Notes: generated by a model not told the origin, from the letters alone. DNA of 64,000 nucleotides from Pelomonas sp. Root1237 (GCF_001425055.1 NZ_LMDK01000018.1:248001-312000); one strand, 5' to 3'. Numbered from the stretch's first letter, positions 53,514 through 62,760 are shown. Translations and numbers: made by a program.

Positions 53514-55553
53514 ATGAGCAACCCGCTGCTGCACGACTGGGCCGGCCCACACGGCCTGCCGCCCTTCGCCGACATCACCCCGGCGCATTTCCAACCTGCC
53601 TTCGACGCCGCGCTGGCTGCCCACCGCGCCGAGATCGACGCCATCGCGGCGCAGGCCGCGGCGCCGGACTTTGCCAACACCGTGGCCGCCTTCGACGCCG
53701 GCGGCCGCCAGCTCACCCGGCTCGAACACCTCTTCTACACCCTGGCTGCCTCGGCCACCTCGCCCGAGCTGCAGGCCGTGCAGCGCGCCCTGGCCGCGCC
53801 GCTGGCCGAACACGGCAGCGCCATCTACATGCACCAGGGCTTGTTTGCCCGGGTCGACGCCTTGTTCGAACAGCGCAAGCGCCTGGGGCTGACGCCCGAG
53901 CAGCGCCGGCTGCTGGAGCGCGTGCACCTGGACTTCCTGCGTGCCGGAGCCCGCCTGGCGCCCGAGGCGCGCACCCGGTATGCCGCTGTCATGGCCCGCC
54001 TGGCTGAGCTGAACACGCGCTTTGCGCAGAACGTGCTGGCCGCGGAGAGCGGCTACCAACTGCGGTTGACGACCGAGGAGGAGCTCGCCGGCCTGCCCGG
54101 CTTCGTGCGTGCCGCCGCCCGCCAGGCTGCCGTCGACCGTGGCCTTCAAGAGGGTGTCCACGTCATCACGCTGTCGCGCTCGTTGATCGTGCCCTTTTTG
54201 TCCTTCAGCGCACGGCGCGACCTGCGTGAGCAGGCCTGGCGTGCCTGGGTCGGCCGCGGCGATGACACCGGTGACACGGACAACCGAGAAATCTGCCGTG
54301 AGATCCTTGAGCTGCGCGCCGAGCAGGCGAAGCTGCACGGCCATGCCTGCTACGCCGACTATGCGCTGGAAGACACCATGGCACGCAGCCAGGGCGCCGT
54401 CATGGGCCTGCTGGAGCGCGTCTGGCACCCGGCGCTGGCCGCTCAGGCCCGCGAGCGCGAGGCGGTACTCGGTGCCATGGCGGCGGCCGGTGCCACACAT
54501 GAACTTGAGCCCTGGGACTGGCGCTTCTACGCCGAGCAGGCCAGGCGCGCCCGCTTCGAGCTGGACGAGGCCGAGGTCAAGCCCTACTTCTCGCTGGAGC
54601 GCATGGTGGCGGCGATGTTCGACTGCGCCAGCCGCCTGTTCGGCCTGCAATTCAAGGCCCGGCCCGACCTCGCCGGCTACCACGCCGACGTGCGCGCCTA
54701 TGAGGTCTTCAACGCCGACGGCAGTCTGCGCGGCCTTTTCCTGCAGGACAACTTCGCCCGCCCGACCAAGCGCAGCGGCGCCTGGATGAACGCGATGCGC
54801 AACCAGAGCCGCGCGCTGGGCGCGACGCCGGTCATCCTGAACAACAACAACTTCGCCCGTGGCGCCGCTGGCGAGCCCACGCTGCTGAGCTTCGACGATG
54901 TGCGCACGCTCTTCCACGAATTTGGCCACGGCCTGCACGGCCTGCTGTCCAGCGTCGAGCATGAGCGCCTGGCGGGCACCCAGGTGCTGCGCGACTTTGT
55001 CGAGCTGCCCTCCCAGCTCTACGAGCACTGGATGGCCGAGCCCCAGGTGCTGAAGACCTTCGCCCGTCACTGGCAGACCGACGAGCCGCTGCCCGATGCG
55101 CTGCTGGCCAAGCTGCAGGCCGCGCGCCAGTTCGGCCAGGGCTACGAGACGCTGCGCTACACGGCCAGCGCCCTCGTCGACATGGCCGCGCACGCGCTGC
55201 CGGCAGCACCTGATGACGTGGTTGCATTCGAGCGCGAAACGCTCGAAAAGTGGCAGCTGCCCAGCGAGGTCGGCCTCAATCACCGATTGACGCACTTCCA
55301 GCACTTGTTCAGCAGCGCTGGCTATGCGGCGGGCTACTACGTCTACCTGTGGGCGGAGGTGCTGGACTGCGACGCCTTCGACGCCTTCGTCGAGACCGGC
55401 AATGTGTTCGATGCGGCGGTCGCTGCGCGGCTGCGCGAGTGCATCTATTCGACTGGCAACAGCCGCGAGCCGGGCGAGGCTTTCCGGGCCTTCCGCGGCC
55501 GTGACCCGGTCGTGGAGCCCATGTTGAAGGATAGGGGTCTGCTGCCCGCCTGA
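53514..55553 (+). CDS. prlC: M3 family metallopeptidase, oligopeptidase A type
   Basis: This cytoplasmic zinc peptidase degrades signal peptides and short peptides. The 679-residue product has HEFGHGLHGLLS (HExGH zinc site) with EHERLAGTQVLRDFVELPSQ downstream, and the M3-specific FARPTKRSGAWMN and PTLLSFDDVRTLFHEFG segments. The length matches PrlC/OpdA. The start at ATG 53514 begins MSNPLLHDW; the region just upstream is the terminator of the previous gene. Confidence 0.92.
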   Translation: MSNPLLHDWAGPHGLPPFADITPAHFQPAFDAALAAHRAEIDAIAAQAAAPDFANTVAAFDAGGRQLTRLEHLFYTLAASATSPELQAVQRALAAPLAEHGSAIYMHQGLFARVDALFEQRKRLGLTPEQRRLLERVHLDFLRAGARLAPEARTRYAAVMARLAELNTRFAQNVLAAESGYQLRLTTEEELAGLPGFVRAAARQAAVDRGLQEGVHVITLSRSLIVPFLSFSARRDLREQAWRAWVGRGDDTGDTDNREICREILELRAEQAKLHGHACYADYALEDTMARSQGAVMGLLERVWHPALAAQAREREAVLGAMAAAGATHELEPWDWRFYAEQARRARFELDEAEVKPYFSLERMVAAMFDCASRLFGLQFKARPDLAGYHADVRAYEVFNADGSLRGLFLQDNFARPTKRSGAWMNAMRNQSRALGATPVILNNNNFARGAAGEPTLLSFDDVRTLFHEFGHGLHGLLSSVEHERLAGTQVLRDFVELPSQLYEHWMAEPQVLKTFARHWQTDEPLPDALLAKLQAARQFGQGYETLRYTASALVDMAAHALPAAPDDVVAFERETLEKWQLPSEVGLNHRLTHFQHLFSSAGYAAGYYVYLWAEVLDCDAFDAFVETGNVFDAAVAARLRECIYSTGNSREPGEAFRAFRGRDPVVEPMLKDRGLLPA

Positions 55554-55567
55554 TGTAAAACCCTGGC

Positions 55568-55590
55568 GCGACCGCATTGCGGGCGGTCGC
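55568..55590. terminator. Hairpin after the M3 peptidase gene
   Basis: GCGACCGC and GCGGTCGC form an 8-bp stem with a seven-base loop 14 bp after the M3 stop. No T tract follows, so it is at best a weak terminator or a leader element of the next gene. Confidence 0.35.
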
Positions 55591-55615
55591 GACGTTATCC
55601 AGGGAGTTCCAACAA

Positions 55616-56632
55616 ATGTCGACACATCGCATCCTCCTGTCTGCTCCCGTGCTGGCCGGCATGCTCGGCCTCGCCGCCTGCGGTGGCGGCGGCGGCACCG
55701 CCGGCGTGCCCAACCTGCCGGCGCCGCCCGACTCGTCGCTGCTGGCAGTCAGCGCGAGCAACTACGAGGCCATCGGCCAGGCGACGGTGTCCAGCGCCTT
55801 CTACCTCGGCAACACCGGAGGCACGCTGACCGGTACCCAGGTCGGCGGCGAGGCAGGCCTGTTGCGCCGCGCGATCGTCGTCGCGCGCCGCACGGTGCTT
55901 GAGGCGCGCGTTCAGCCTGCGCTGCCGATGGGCATCGAGCTGCGCCAGACCATCAGCTGCAGCCAGGGCGGCAATGTTGTGTTGAACATCAGCGATGCCA
56001 ACAACAACGGCAACGTCGACGTCGGCGATGCCATCACCCTCGACGCCCAGGCCTGCAAGGAAGATGGCTCCGTCATGCAGGGGCGCATCGGCTTGGGGCT
56101 GCAGGTATTGACCGGCGTCTTCGACAGCAACAGCTACAGCGCGACGCTGGCGATGACGCTGACCGCCTTCAGCGCCACCCGCGGCACGGACACCGTGCAG
56201 GGCGACGGCACGCTCAATCTCACGTTGAGCCAGACGCCTGCCGGCGTCAGCGAACTGAGCCTGTCCACGCCTCGTCTCGTCCTCAGTGGTCGCTTGAGCG
56301 GCCAGGCGTTCTCGACCACGCTGATCGACGCCCAGCTGACCCTGCGCGTCGAACCGCTGGGCGGCGGCCAGAAAAGCAGCTTCAGTTACGCCGGCGGCCT
56401 GGCCAGCAGCCGCTTTGGCGACAAGCAGGTGCTGATCACGACGCGCCTGCCCCTCGTGGCCACGGGCAACGACGCCTATCCGAGCAGCGGCCAGTGGGTG
56501 ATCAAGGGCAGCGACAACTCGACGCTTCGCATCACCCCGGTCAGCTCGACCCAGGCCCGCCTGGAACTGGATACCCAGGGCGACGGCATCAACGAGACGC
56601 AGGTGCTGAAGACCTGGGCCGAGTTGCGGTGA
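55616..56632 (+). CDS. Predicted lipoprotein with EF-hand-like loop
   Basis: The product is 338 residues. The lipobox is LAAC (Cys22), followed by a Gly-rich linker. The mature part is rich in beta strands and Ser/Thr. Residues 127-138 read DANNNGNVDVGD, an exact EF-hand-type calcium loop (acidic or Asn at positions 1, 3, 5, 9 and 12, Gly at 6), and a TSP3/dockerin-like DTQGDGINE lies near the C-terminus. I do not recognise a named family. GGGAG precedes the ATG at 55616. It probably faces the periplasm or cell surface. Confidence 0.75.
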   Translation: MSTHRILLSAPVLAGMLGLAACGGGGGTAGVPNLPAPPDSSLLAVSASNYEAIGQATVSSAFYLGNTGGTLTGTQVGGEAGLLRRAIVVARRTVLEARVQPALPMGIELRQTISCSQGGNVVLNISDANNNGNVDVGDAITLDAQACKEDGSVMQGRIGLGLQVLTGVFDSNSYSATLAMTLTAFSATRGTDTVQGDGTLNLTLSQTPAGVSELSLSTPRLVLSGRLSGQAFSTTLIDAQLTLRVEPLGGGQKSSFSYAGGLASSRFGDKQVLITTRLPLVATGNDAYPSSGQWVIKGSDNSTLRITPVSSTQARLELDTQGDGINETQVLKTWAELR

Positions 56633-56657
56633 AGCCCTGCGCGCGTGTTGGCGTGAC

Positions 56658-57566
56658 TTAGCGGCCGGCCCATTGGTGGGCCAGCGCGATGACGGCGCAC
56701 ATCGTCGCGAAGGCCATCCAGGCGTAGGGCCACAGCAGAGGCAGGCCGAGCAGGATGAGGCCGTCATTGCCACCGGGGATCAGCAGGCTGCCCCAGCCCA
56801 TCAGCAGGCCGCCGATCAGGCAACGCGCCAGGCCGGCCGCGCTCGGTGGGCGGGTTTTCAACAGCCCGGCGTGCCAGCCGCCGAAGATGGCGCCGGCCAG
56901 CAGGCAGGCGAACAGGGTCAGGCGCGCGGCGCTGCGCATGGTCATGCCATGGGCCAGCTCGGCCAGCGCGTCGGTGTAGGCCCAGGCGCCTTCGAGCAGC
57001 AGCAGTGCCAAAAAGCTCAGGCCGATGGAGACGGTGGCCGTGTGCGGCGTCCACCACGGCTGGCGCCTGCGCATGAAGGCGCGCCACAACGCAAAGGCGG
57101 CAAACACCAGCCCCAGCGCGGCGGGTGCCACCCACAGCGCGGAGCCAGCCGGCAGCGGTTGTGGCCGGGCCGCGGCGAACAGGCCATCCACGCTGGCGCA
57201 GCCGACATAGAAGCCCAGCGGCGTTGCCAGATAGGCCCACTCGCCATTGCCCAGCCGCGCGATGGCGCCGAAGACGCAGGCCTGGTTGACGAAGGCGCCC
57301 AGGCCCAGCAGAGCGGCGCCCAGCAGCGTCCAAACGGTCAGTGCAAAGGGCGCGGGCAGGATTGGGTGGGGAAGAGGCAGCAGGCGCAACAACAGCAGTC
57401 CGCCGGCCACCCACAGCGAGGCTTCCAGCAGGCTGCGCAGGCGGCTGGCCTTGCGCTGGTCAACGAGTTCGCCCACGGCGGCGACGGTACAGGTGGCGCC
57501 GCGCTGGATGGCCGCGCCCATCAGCAGCGCGCAGGCCGCGGCGCCGATGAACGCCAAAGGGTTCAT
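56658..57566 (-). CDS. YeeE/YedE family membrane protein
   Basis: The product is 302 residues with eight to nine hydrophobic helices. AAIQRGATCTVAAVGELVDQ (conserved Cys), LGLGAFVNQACVFGAIARLG and LMGWGSLLIPGGNDGLILLG are the repeated YeeE/YedE motifs. This family imports thiosulfate or other sulfur compounds via Cys residues. Its start overlaps the patatin stop (ATGA), so it belongs to the same unit, but a functional link to lipid metabolism is not evident. Confidence 0.85.
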   Translation of the reverse strand: MNPLAFIGAAACALLMGAAIQRGATCTVAAVGELVDQRKASRLRSLLEASLWVAGGLLLLRLLPLPHPILPAPFALTVWTLLGAALLGLGAFVNQACVFGAIARLGNGEWAYLATPLGFYVGCASVDGLFAAARPQPLPAGSALWVAPAALGLVFAAFALWRAFMRRRQPWWTPHTATVSIGLSFLALLLLEGAWAYTDALAELAHGMTMRSAARLTLFACLLAGAIFGGWHAGLLKTRPPSAAGLARCLIGGLLMGWGSLLIPGGNDGLILLGLPLLWPYAWMAFATMCAVIALAHQWAGR

Positions 57567-58675
57567 GCCGCCTCTTCCAACACGTGCTCGATGACGCCCT
57601 CGATCGGGTCCACTGGCGCCTGCCAGGGCGCTCGTTCGATCATGCGGCGGGCGTCCACCAGGCCTGCGGAGCGGCGCGCCTTGACGCCGGCGGGCGTGAA
57701 GTCGATGTCCTTGGTGTGGTCTTCGCCCTCGATGCGCGGCGCCAGCAGGTGAGCCACGTGCATGGTGGTGCCGCAGCCCCAGGCGGTGAGCTCCTTGGCG
57801 GCGCGCTGCTGCGCGGGCGACAGCAGGCCGCCGAGCTCGCGAATGATGTGGCGCAGCCGGTGGATCTGCTTCTGGCGGGTGATGTGGCTGTCGGCCCGGC
57901 TGGCGTACTGGATGTCCTTCTGGCGGCCCATCACCTGCCAGATCGACTCAGGCTGTGGCGCCGTCTGGTGCCAGACGTTGACGGCAAAGATCAGCGCGTC
58001 GCGGCGCGGGTTGTCGTCCAGCACGGCCTCGATGGGCGTGTTGGAGTAGAGGCCGCCATCCCAGTAGGCCTCGCCGTCGATGACGACGGCCGGGAAGGCC
58101 GGCGGCAATGCGCCTGAGGCCATGACGTGCTCCAGGCCGACGGGTTCTTCGCGCGAGTCGAAGTAGCGCATCTGGCCGCTGCGCACATTCACCGCGCCGA
58201 CAGTGAGGCGCATGCCGCCGCGTTGCAGTTGCTCGAAGTCGACCAGGCCGCGCAGTGTCTCGCGCAGCGGCTCGGTGCTGTAGTAGGACGCCTTGTCCAC
58301 GCCCAGCTGCGCCTGGCTGCCGCGCAGGGCCGCCAGGTTGGGCTCGAAGAAGGCCGGGATGCCACGCATCACCGTCGTCATGTTGGCCATCAGGTTGCCC
58401 ATACCCAGCCAGTCCAGCGGCCCGGCCAGGCGGTTCTGCTGCTCGACGTGGCGCCAGAAGTCGTTGAGCCTCTCCATGCGCCGCTCCGGTGGGTTGCCGG
58501 CGATCAGCGCGGCGTTGATGGCGCCGATGGACGTGCCGATGACCCAGTCCGGCTCGATGCCGGCTTCGTGCAGCGCCTGGTAGACGCCGACCTGGTAGGC
58601 GCCCAGCGCACCGCCGCCCTGGAGCACCAGGACGACCTGCGGACGCGATGTGGGAGAAGCATTCTTGGTGGCCAT
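57563..58675 (-). CDS. Patatin-like phospholipase family protein
   Basis: The product is 370 residues. The oxyanion segment LVLQGGGALGAYQVGVYQAL, nucleophile GTSIGAINAAL and dyad Asp in YWDGGLYSNTPIEAVL are all intact. The C-terminal third (KQIHRLRHIIRELGG...) is that of the bacterial group often placed beside 3-hydroxybutyrate dehydrogenase, sometimes with a C-terminal DUF3734 region. It should hydrolyse acyl esters. Cupin and bdhA genes lie upstream on the same strand. Confidence 0.9.
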   Translation of the reverse strand: MATKNASPTSRPQVVLVLQGGGALGAYQVGVYQALHEAGIEPDWVIGTSIGAINAALIAGNPPERRMERLNDFWRHVEQQNRLAGPLDWLGMGNLMANMTTVMRGIPAFFEPNLAALRGSQAQLGVDKASYYSTEPLRETLRGLVDFEQLQRGGMRLTVGAVNVRSGQMRYFDSREEPVGLEHVMASGALPPAFPAVVIDGEAYWDGGLYSNTPIEAVLDDNPRRDALIFAVNVWHQTAPQPESIWQVMGRQKDIQYASRADSHITRQKQIHRLRHIIRELGGLLSPAQQRAAKELTAWGCGTTMHVAHLLAPRIEGEDHTKDIDFTPAGVKARRSAGLVDARRMIERAPWQAPVDPIEGVIEHVLEEAA

Positions 58676-58727
58676 GGTGGGTCTCGGCTGGGTAGGTGGG
58701 CGTGGGTCGGCGGGCTGGGGCGCGGGC

Positions 58728-59228
58728 TTACATGTGTTCCTTCATCGTGGCGGGCTTGCCGTCGTTGACGATGTCGGCGATGGTCAGCTCGACGGGCGCG
58801 TTGGTGCTGTTCTTCCACCAGTGCTTGGTGCCGAGGAACTCGCGCGAGATGTCGCCGGCCTTGTGCAGGATGGGCACGGCGCATTTGCTGGAGTTCTCGT
58901 AGATCTCGCCGCTGTTGACCATGATCAGCGCGGGCCGGTCCTCGTGGCTGTGGAAGGGCACGACGCCGCCGGGCGCAATGGTCATGTGGCGCATGCGCAG
59001 GCGGCGCTGGGCCAGGTGCACGTTCTCCTTGGCCAGGTCGATGGACGCCAGCTCGGTGTCGGTCACGCCGATGGGGGCCGTGGCGGCGTCGGCCAGCGCG
59101 TTGGCCATGACCTTGTCGGCGGGGCAATCGCCTGCGTGCGCGCTGCCGCCTGCCAGGCTGGCGACGAGGGCGGCAACGGCGGCCACGAGGTGGCTGAAGC
59201 GGGAAGTGCGGGTGCGGATGGTCTTCAT
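58728..59228 (-). CDS. Exported cupin domain protein
   Basis: The product is 166 residues. A signal peptide ends near AHA (residue 32). The cupin motif PFHSHEDRPALIMVNSGEIY carries the metal-binding His/Glu pattern, and KHWWKNSTNAPVEL belongs to the second motif. Cysteines at CPADK and KCAV may form a disulfide. The substrate is unknown. It is between patatin and bdhA on the same strand, 52 bp from patatin. Confidence 0.82.
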   Translation of the reverse strand: MKTIRTRTSRFSHLVAAVAALVASLAGGSAHAGDCPADKVMANALADAATAPIGVTDTELASIDLAKENVHLAQRRLRMRHMTIAPGGVVPFHSHEDRPALIMVNSGEIYENSSKCAVPILHKAGDISREFLGTKHWWKNSTNAPVELTIADIVNDGKPATMKEHM

Positions 59229-59268
59229 GGGATGCTCCTGGAGCGTTGGGGGGAAGGGGAGGAAAGAA

Positions 59269-60051
59269 TCACTGCGCCGTCCAGCCGCCCTCGATGGGCA
59301 GCACGGCGCCGGTGATGGAGGCGGCGTCGTCGGAACAGAGGAAGGACGTCAGCGCCGCGACCTGTTCGACGGTGACGAATTGCTTGGTGGGCTGGGCGGC
59401 CAGCAGCACGTCGCGGATGACGGCCTGCTCGCTGATGCCGCGGGCGCGGGCGGTGTCGGGGATCTGCTGCTCGACCAGCGGTGTCAGCACATAGCCCGGG
59501 CAGACCGCGTTGACCGTGATGCCGGCCTCGGCCAACTCCAGCGCCACGGTCTTGGTGAAGCCAGCCACGCCGTGCTTGGCCGCCACGTAGGCCGACTTGT
59601 ATTTGCTGGCCACCAGCGCATGCGCCGAAGCCACGTTGACGATGCGGCCCCAGCCCTTCTTCTTCATGGCCGGCACGACCAGGCGGGTGGTGTGAAAGCC
59701 CGCACTGAGGTTGATCGCCAGGATGGCGTACCACTTGTCGATCGGAAACTCTTCGACCGGCGCCACATGCTGGATGCCGGCGTTGTTGACGAGCAAGTCG
59801 ATGGCGCCGAACTCGGCAATCGCCTTGCCCATCATGCGGTCGATCTGGTCGGGCTGGCTCATGTCGGCCGGGTCGTAGCGCACCTGCACATCGTGCTGCT
59901 CGATCAGGGTCAGGCGCAGTTTCTCGATGTCGTGCGGGTCGCCGAAGCCGTTGAGCACGACGTTGGCGCCCTGGGCGGCCAGCGAGCGGGCGATCCCGAG
60001 GCCGATGCCCGACGTGGAGCCGGTGACGAGGGCGGTCTTGCCGATGAACAT
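59269..60051 (-). CDS. bdhA: 3-hydroxybutyrate dehydrogenase
   Basis: This SDR oxidises 3-hydroxybutyrate to acetoacetate in polyhydroxybutyrate use. The 260-residue product has TGSTSGIGLGIA, NNAGIQHVAPVEEFP, VNVASAHALVASKYKSAY with catalytic Ser, Tyr and the YxxxK Lys (YVAAK), and the substrate-specific PGYVLTPLVEQQI and ITGAVLPIEGGWTAQ. These features fit BdhA closely. It lies 11 bp after the FAD oxidoreductase gene and upstream of cupin and patatin. Confidence 0.93.
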   Translation of the reverse strand: MFIGKTALVTGSTSGIGLGIARSLAAQGANVVLNGFGDPHDIEKLRLTLIEQHDVQVRYDPADMSQPDQIDRMMGKAIAEFGAIDLLVNNAGIQHVAPVEEFPIDKWYAILAINLSAGFHTTRLVVPAMKKKGWGRIVNVASAHALVASKYKSAYVAAKHGVAGFTKTVALELAEAGITVNAVCPGYVLTPLVEQQIPDTARARGISEQAVIRDVLLAAQPTKQFVTVEQVAALTSFLCSDDAASITGAVLPIEGGWTAQ

Positions 60052-60062
60052 GAGGGTTCTCC

Positions 60063-61379
60063 TTACTTGGAAACTGAAGGGGGTGGGGTGCCGCGGTCAA
60101 CCTCGGTCGTGCGGGTGAAGCGCAGGTGCGTGATGTCGAGCGGGAAGAACAGGCCCCAGGTCCACTCGACCCAGATGCGCGTCTTGCGGCCCAGCGTGGG
60201 CATGCGCAGCAGGTAGTAGCCGCGCCACAGCAGCCAGGCGGGCAGGCCGGAAAGCCGCAGGCCGAACAGCAGCGCCACGCCCTTGAGGTGACCGGTCGTG
60301 GCCATCATTCCGCGGGCTGCATGAGCGAAGGGCCGGGTCGGCTGGCCGCTGAGGCAGCGCAGCAGGTTGTCGGCGAGGGCCTTGGCCTGGGCGACGGCAA
60401 ACTGCGCCGTCGGTGGACAGGTCTGGCCATCCCGGGCGTTGGGTTGGGCGGCACAGTCGCCCAGCGCCCATAGGCCGGGCTCGCCTGACACGCGGCCGTC
60501 CGCGCCGGTGGCGACGCGGCCACGTTGCAGCGGCAAAGCCAGCGCCTCCACCAGCGGATTGGGGCGGGTTCCGACGGTGCAGACGACGGTCGCGCTGGGC
60601 AGCTTCTGGCCGCCCGACAGTTCGACGGCATCGGCGCTGATGCGCGCCGCCCGCGTGCCGCAGCGCACGTGCACGCCGCGGCGCGACAGCGAGCGTGCGG
60701 CGGCGTCGCCCAGGGCCGGCGGCAGTTCGGGCAGCAGGCGGTCGCCGTCGTGCAGCAGCGTGATGCCGAAGCCGGCGGCGCGGGTGCGTGGGTAGTGGCG
60801 GCTGGCGCTCTTGACGAAGTCGGCCAGCGCGCCGGCCACCTCGACGCCGGAGAAGCCGCCGCCGATGACGACGAAGTGGGCGAGGGCCCGCCGCTGCGTC
60901 GCGTCATCGCAGAGTTCCACGCGAGCCAGCGCCTGCAGCACGCGGTTGCGGATGTGCATCGCGTCGCCCACCAGCTTCAGCGGCAGCGCGTGCTCGGCCA
61001 TGCCGGGCAGCAGGTCCAGCCGGGCGCGCTGGCCCAGGGCCAGCACGAGGTGGTCGTAGCCGAATGTCAATGGGCCGTGCAGGGTGTCGCAGGTCAGGCG
61101 CTGCGCGGCCTTGTCGATGCGGCTGACGGCGCCCATCACAAAGCGCACGCCGGGCAGCATCTCGCGGATGGGTGCCACCACATGCTCCGGAAAGACACCC
61201 GCGCCGACCACCTCGGGCAGCATGGGGTTGAAGGTGGTGTAGCTCTCCTCGCTGATCAGCAGCAGCTGCCAGCCCGCGGGCAGGCGGCCATGCAGGGACT
61301 TGGCCAGCGTGGTGCCGGCAAAGCCGCCGCCGATGATGGCGAGCGTGCGGACTGGCGGGTTAGGTGCTGTGGTGGACAT
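60063..61379 (-). CDS. NAD(P)/FAD-dependent oxidoreductase, type II NADH dehydrogenase-like
   Basis: The product is 438 residues. AIIGGGFAGTTLAKSL is the FAD-binding motif, VIGGGFSGVEVAGALADF the second Rossmann motif for NADH, and GLWALGDCAAQPN the C-terminal FAD site. The C-terminus has hydrophobic patches for membrane attachment (WLLWRGYYLLRMP). NDH-2 enzymes pass electrons from NADH to quinones. It is the first gene of the minus-strand group, divergent from lysR. Confidence 0.87.
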   Translation of the reverse strand: MSTTAPNPPVRTLAIIGGGFAGTTLAKSLHGRLPAGWQLLLISEESYTTFNPMLPEVVGAGVFPEHVVAPIREMLPGVRFVMGAVSRIDKAAQRLTCDTLHGPLTFGYDHLVLALGQRARLDLLPGMAEHALPLKLVGDAMHIRNRVLQALARVELCDDATQRRALAHFVVIGGGFSGVEVAGALADFVKSASRHYPRTRAAGFGITLLHDGDRLLPELPPALGDAAARSLSRRGVHVRCGTRAARISADAVELSGGQKLPSATVVCTVGTRPNPLVEALALPLQRGRVATGADGRVSGEPGLWALGDCAAQPNARDGQTCPPTAQFAVAQAKALADNLLRCLSGQPTRPFAHAARGMMATTGHLKGVALLFGLRLSGLPAWLLWRGYYLLRMPTLGRKTRIWVEWTWGLFFPLDITHLRFTRTTEVDRGTPPPSVSK

Positions 61380-61436
61380 GGCGGCTGGAGGAAGCGAGGG
61401 CCGCAGTGTCTGGATCGCCGCGTCAGCCGTGAAATC

Positions 61437-61450
61437 TCATCAATTCATGA
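61437..61450. promoter_or_regulatory. Dyad TCAT-N6-ATGA in the lysR divergent gap
   Basis: A perfect TCAT/ATGA dyad lies near the middle of the 134-bp gap between the oxidoreductase and lysR genes. LysR-type regulators usually bind such dyads between divergent genes, so it is a candidate operator. The arms are short. Confidence 0.35.
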
Positions 61451-61513
61451 CCCGATGCGTGTCGGTTATCGCGGTTTGTGTAAGGAAACCACCGGCCCGT
61501 GCGACCGCCGCGC

Positions 61514-62395
61514 ATGGAGCTCTACCAGATCCGCTACTTCCTGGCCGTGGCCGAAACGCTGAACTTCACGCGCGCGTCGGAGCGTTCCTTCGTGTCCCAG
61601 CCCGCGCTGACCAAGGCCATCCAGCGCCTGGAAGAGACCATCGGCGGGCGGCTGTTTGACCGCACCAAGAACTCCGTGCAGCTCAGCGAGCTGGGCCAGG
61701 CCATGCTGCCCAACTTCCGCCAGATCTTCGACACCGCCCAGGCCACCCGCGAACAGGCGCGGCGCTTCAAGCGCGAGAAGCGCGAGGTGGTGCGCGTGGG
61801 CGTCATGTGCACCATCGACTTCCATCAGGTGCTGCCAGGCTTTGTCGACAGCCAGGATCGGCATGCCATCGAACTGCATTTCCGCGAGGGCAACCTGGAG
61901 GCGCTGACCGACGAGCTGGACCGTGGCGACGTCGACATCGGCATCATGTGCTCGCCCTACGAAACGCCGCGGCGCTTTGACGCGCGGCTGCTGTTTCGCG
62001 AGGACTATGTCGTCGCCATCGGCGAGGATCACCGCTTCAGCGGCCGCGACGCCATCGCCATGGCCGAACTGGACCGGGAGCGCTACTGCGAGCGCATCTA
62101 TTGCGAGTTCTCAAGCTACATCGAGCGCCTGCTGGACGAGCGCGGCGTGCGCCTGGAGGTGGTACAGCAGTCCCACCGCGAGGACTGGATCCAGGCCTTC
62201 GTGCGCTCCAACTTCGGTGTCGCCTTTATGCCCCGGTCCATCGCCGACGCGGCCGGGCTGATGCATGTGCGCACGGCCGACTGCCCGATCGTCCGAGAGG
62301 TCAAGCTGCTGGTGCAGTCGGAGCGGCCGCTGAGCACGGCGCAGCAGGCCGTCATCGATTCACTGGTGGCCCACGACTGGCGGCCGGTGGCCTAG
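61514..62395 (+). CDS. LysR family transcriptional regulator
   Basis: The product is 293 residues. The winged helix-turn-helix is MELYQIRYFLAVAETLNFTR, then SFVSQPALTKAIQRLEETIGG and LFDRTKNSVQLSELGQ. A periplasmic-binding-like effector domain follows (about residues 90-293). ATG at 61514 starts the DNA-binding domain; a GTG at 61499 would add five residues. It is divergent from the FAD oxidoreductase - bdhA group and is the natural candidate for its control. Confidence 0.93.
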   Translation: MELYQIRYFLAVAETLNFTRASERSFVSQPALTKAIQRLEETIGGRLFDRTKNSVQLSELGQAMLPNFRQIFDTAQATREQARRFKREKREVVRVGVMCTIDFHQVLPGFVDSQDRHAIELHFREGNLEALTDELDRGDVDIGIMCSPYETPRRFDARLLFREDYVVAIGEDHRFSGRDAIAMAELDRERYCERIYCEFSSYIERLLDERGVRLEVVQQSHREDWIQAFVRSNFGVAFMPRSIADAAGLMHVRTADCPIVREVKLLVQSERPLSTAQQAVIDSLVAHDWRPVA

Positions 62396-62760
62396 GCTTC
62401 CGGGCGGCGCCACAGCCAGATCGCCACGGCGGCCATCATGGCGGGCACGGCGATCTTCACGGCCAGCGGCGCCGGTGTCAGCCCCAGCATGACGGCACTG
62501 CAGGCCATCATCACGACCGCCAGCCACTTGGCGCGACGCGGCACGGCGCCGCGCTCGCGCCAACGGCGGATGCCGGGGCCGAAGTGCGCGTGGTTGAGCA
62601 GCCAGGTCTCCAGCGCCGGCCAGCCCTTGCCGGCCGCCCAGGCGGCCAGCAGCAGGAAGGGCACCGTCGGCAGCACCGGCAGCACGACGCCGATCATGGC
62701 CAGCACGAGGCTCAGCGCCGCCAGCGCGCGCCACAGCAGTCGGGCCAGCGCGCGGTGCAT
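62392..62760 (-). CDS. DUF454 (YbaN) family membrane protein
   Basis: The product is 122 residues. IGVVLPVLPTVPFLLLAAW and the following WLLNHAHFGPGIRRWRERGA are the DUF454/YbaN pattern, with three hydrophobic segments. Function unknown. ATG at 62760 begins the conserved part. The stop overlaps the lysR stop by four bases in a convergent layout. Confidence 0.85.
   Translation of the reverse strand: MHRALARLLWRALAALSLVLAMIGVVLPVLPTVPFLLLAAWAAGKGWPALETWLLNHAHFGPGIRRWRERGAVPRRAKWLAVVMMACSAVMLGLTPAPLAVKIAVPAMMAAVAIWLWRRPEA

Noticed and set aside
51837-55625. Very long minus-strand frame (1262 codons) covering the M3 peptidase and coiled-coil genes
   Set aside because: Only its last 87 codons are a real gene (small GNAT). 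The rest is antisense to well-supported plus-strand genes in GC-rich DNA where stops are rare.
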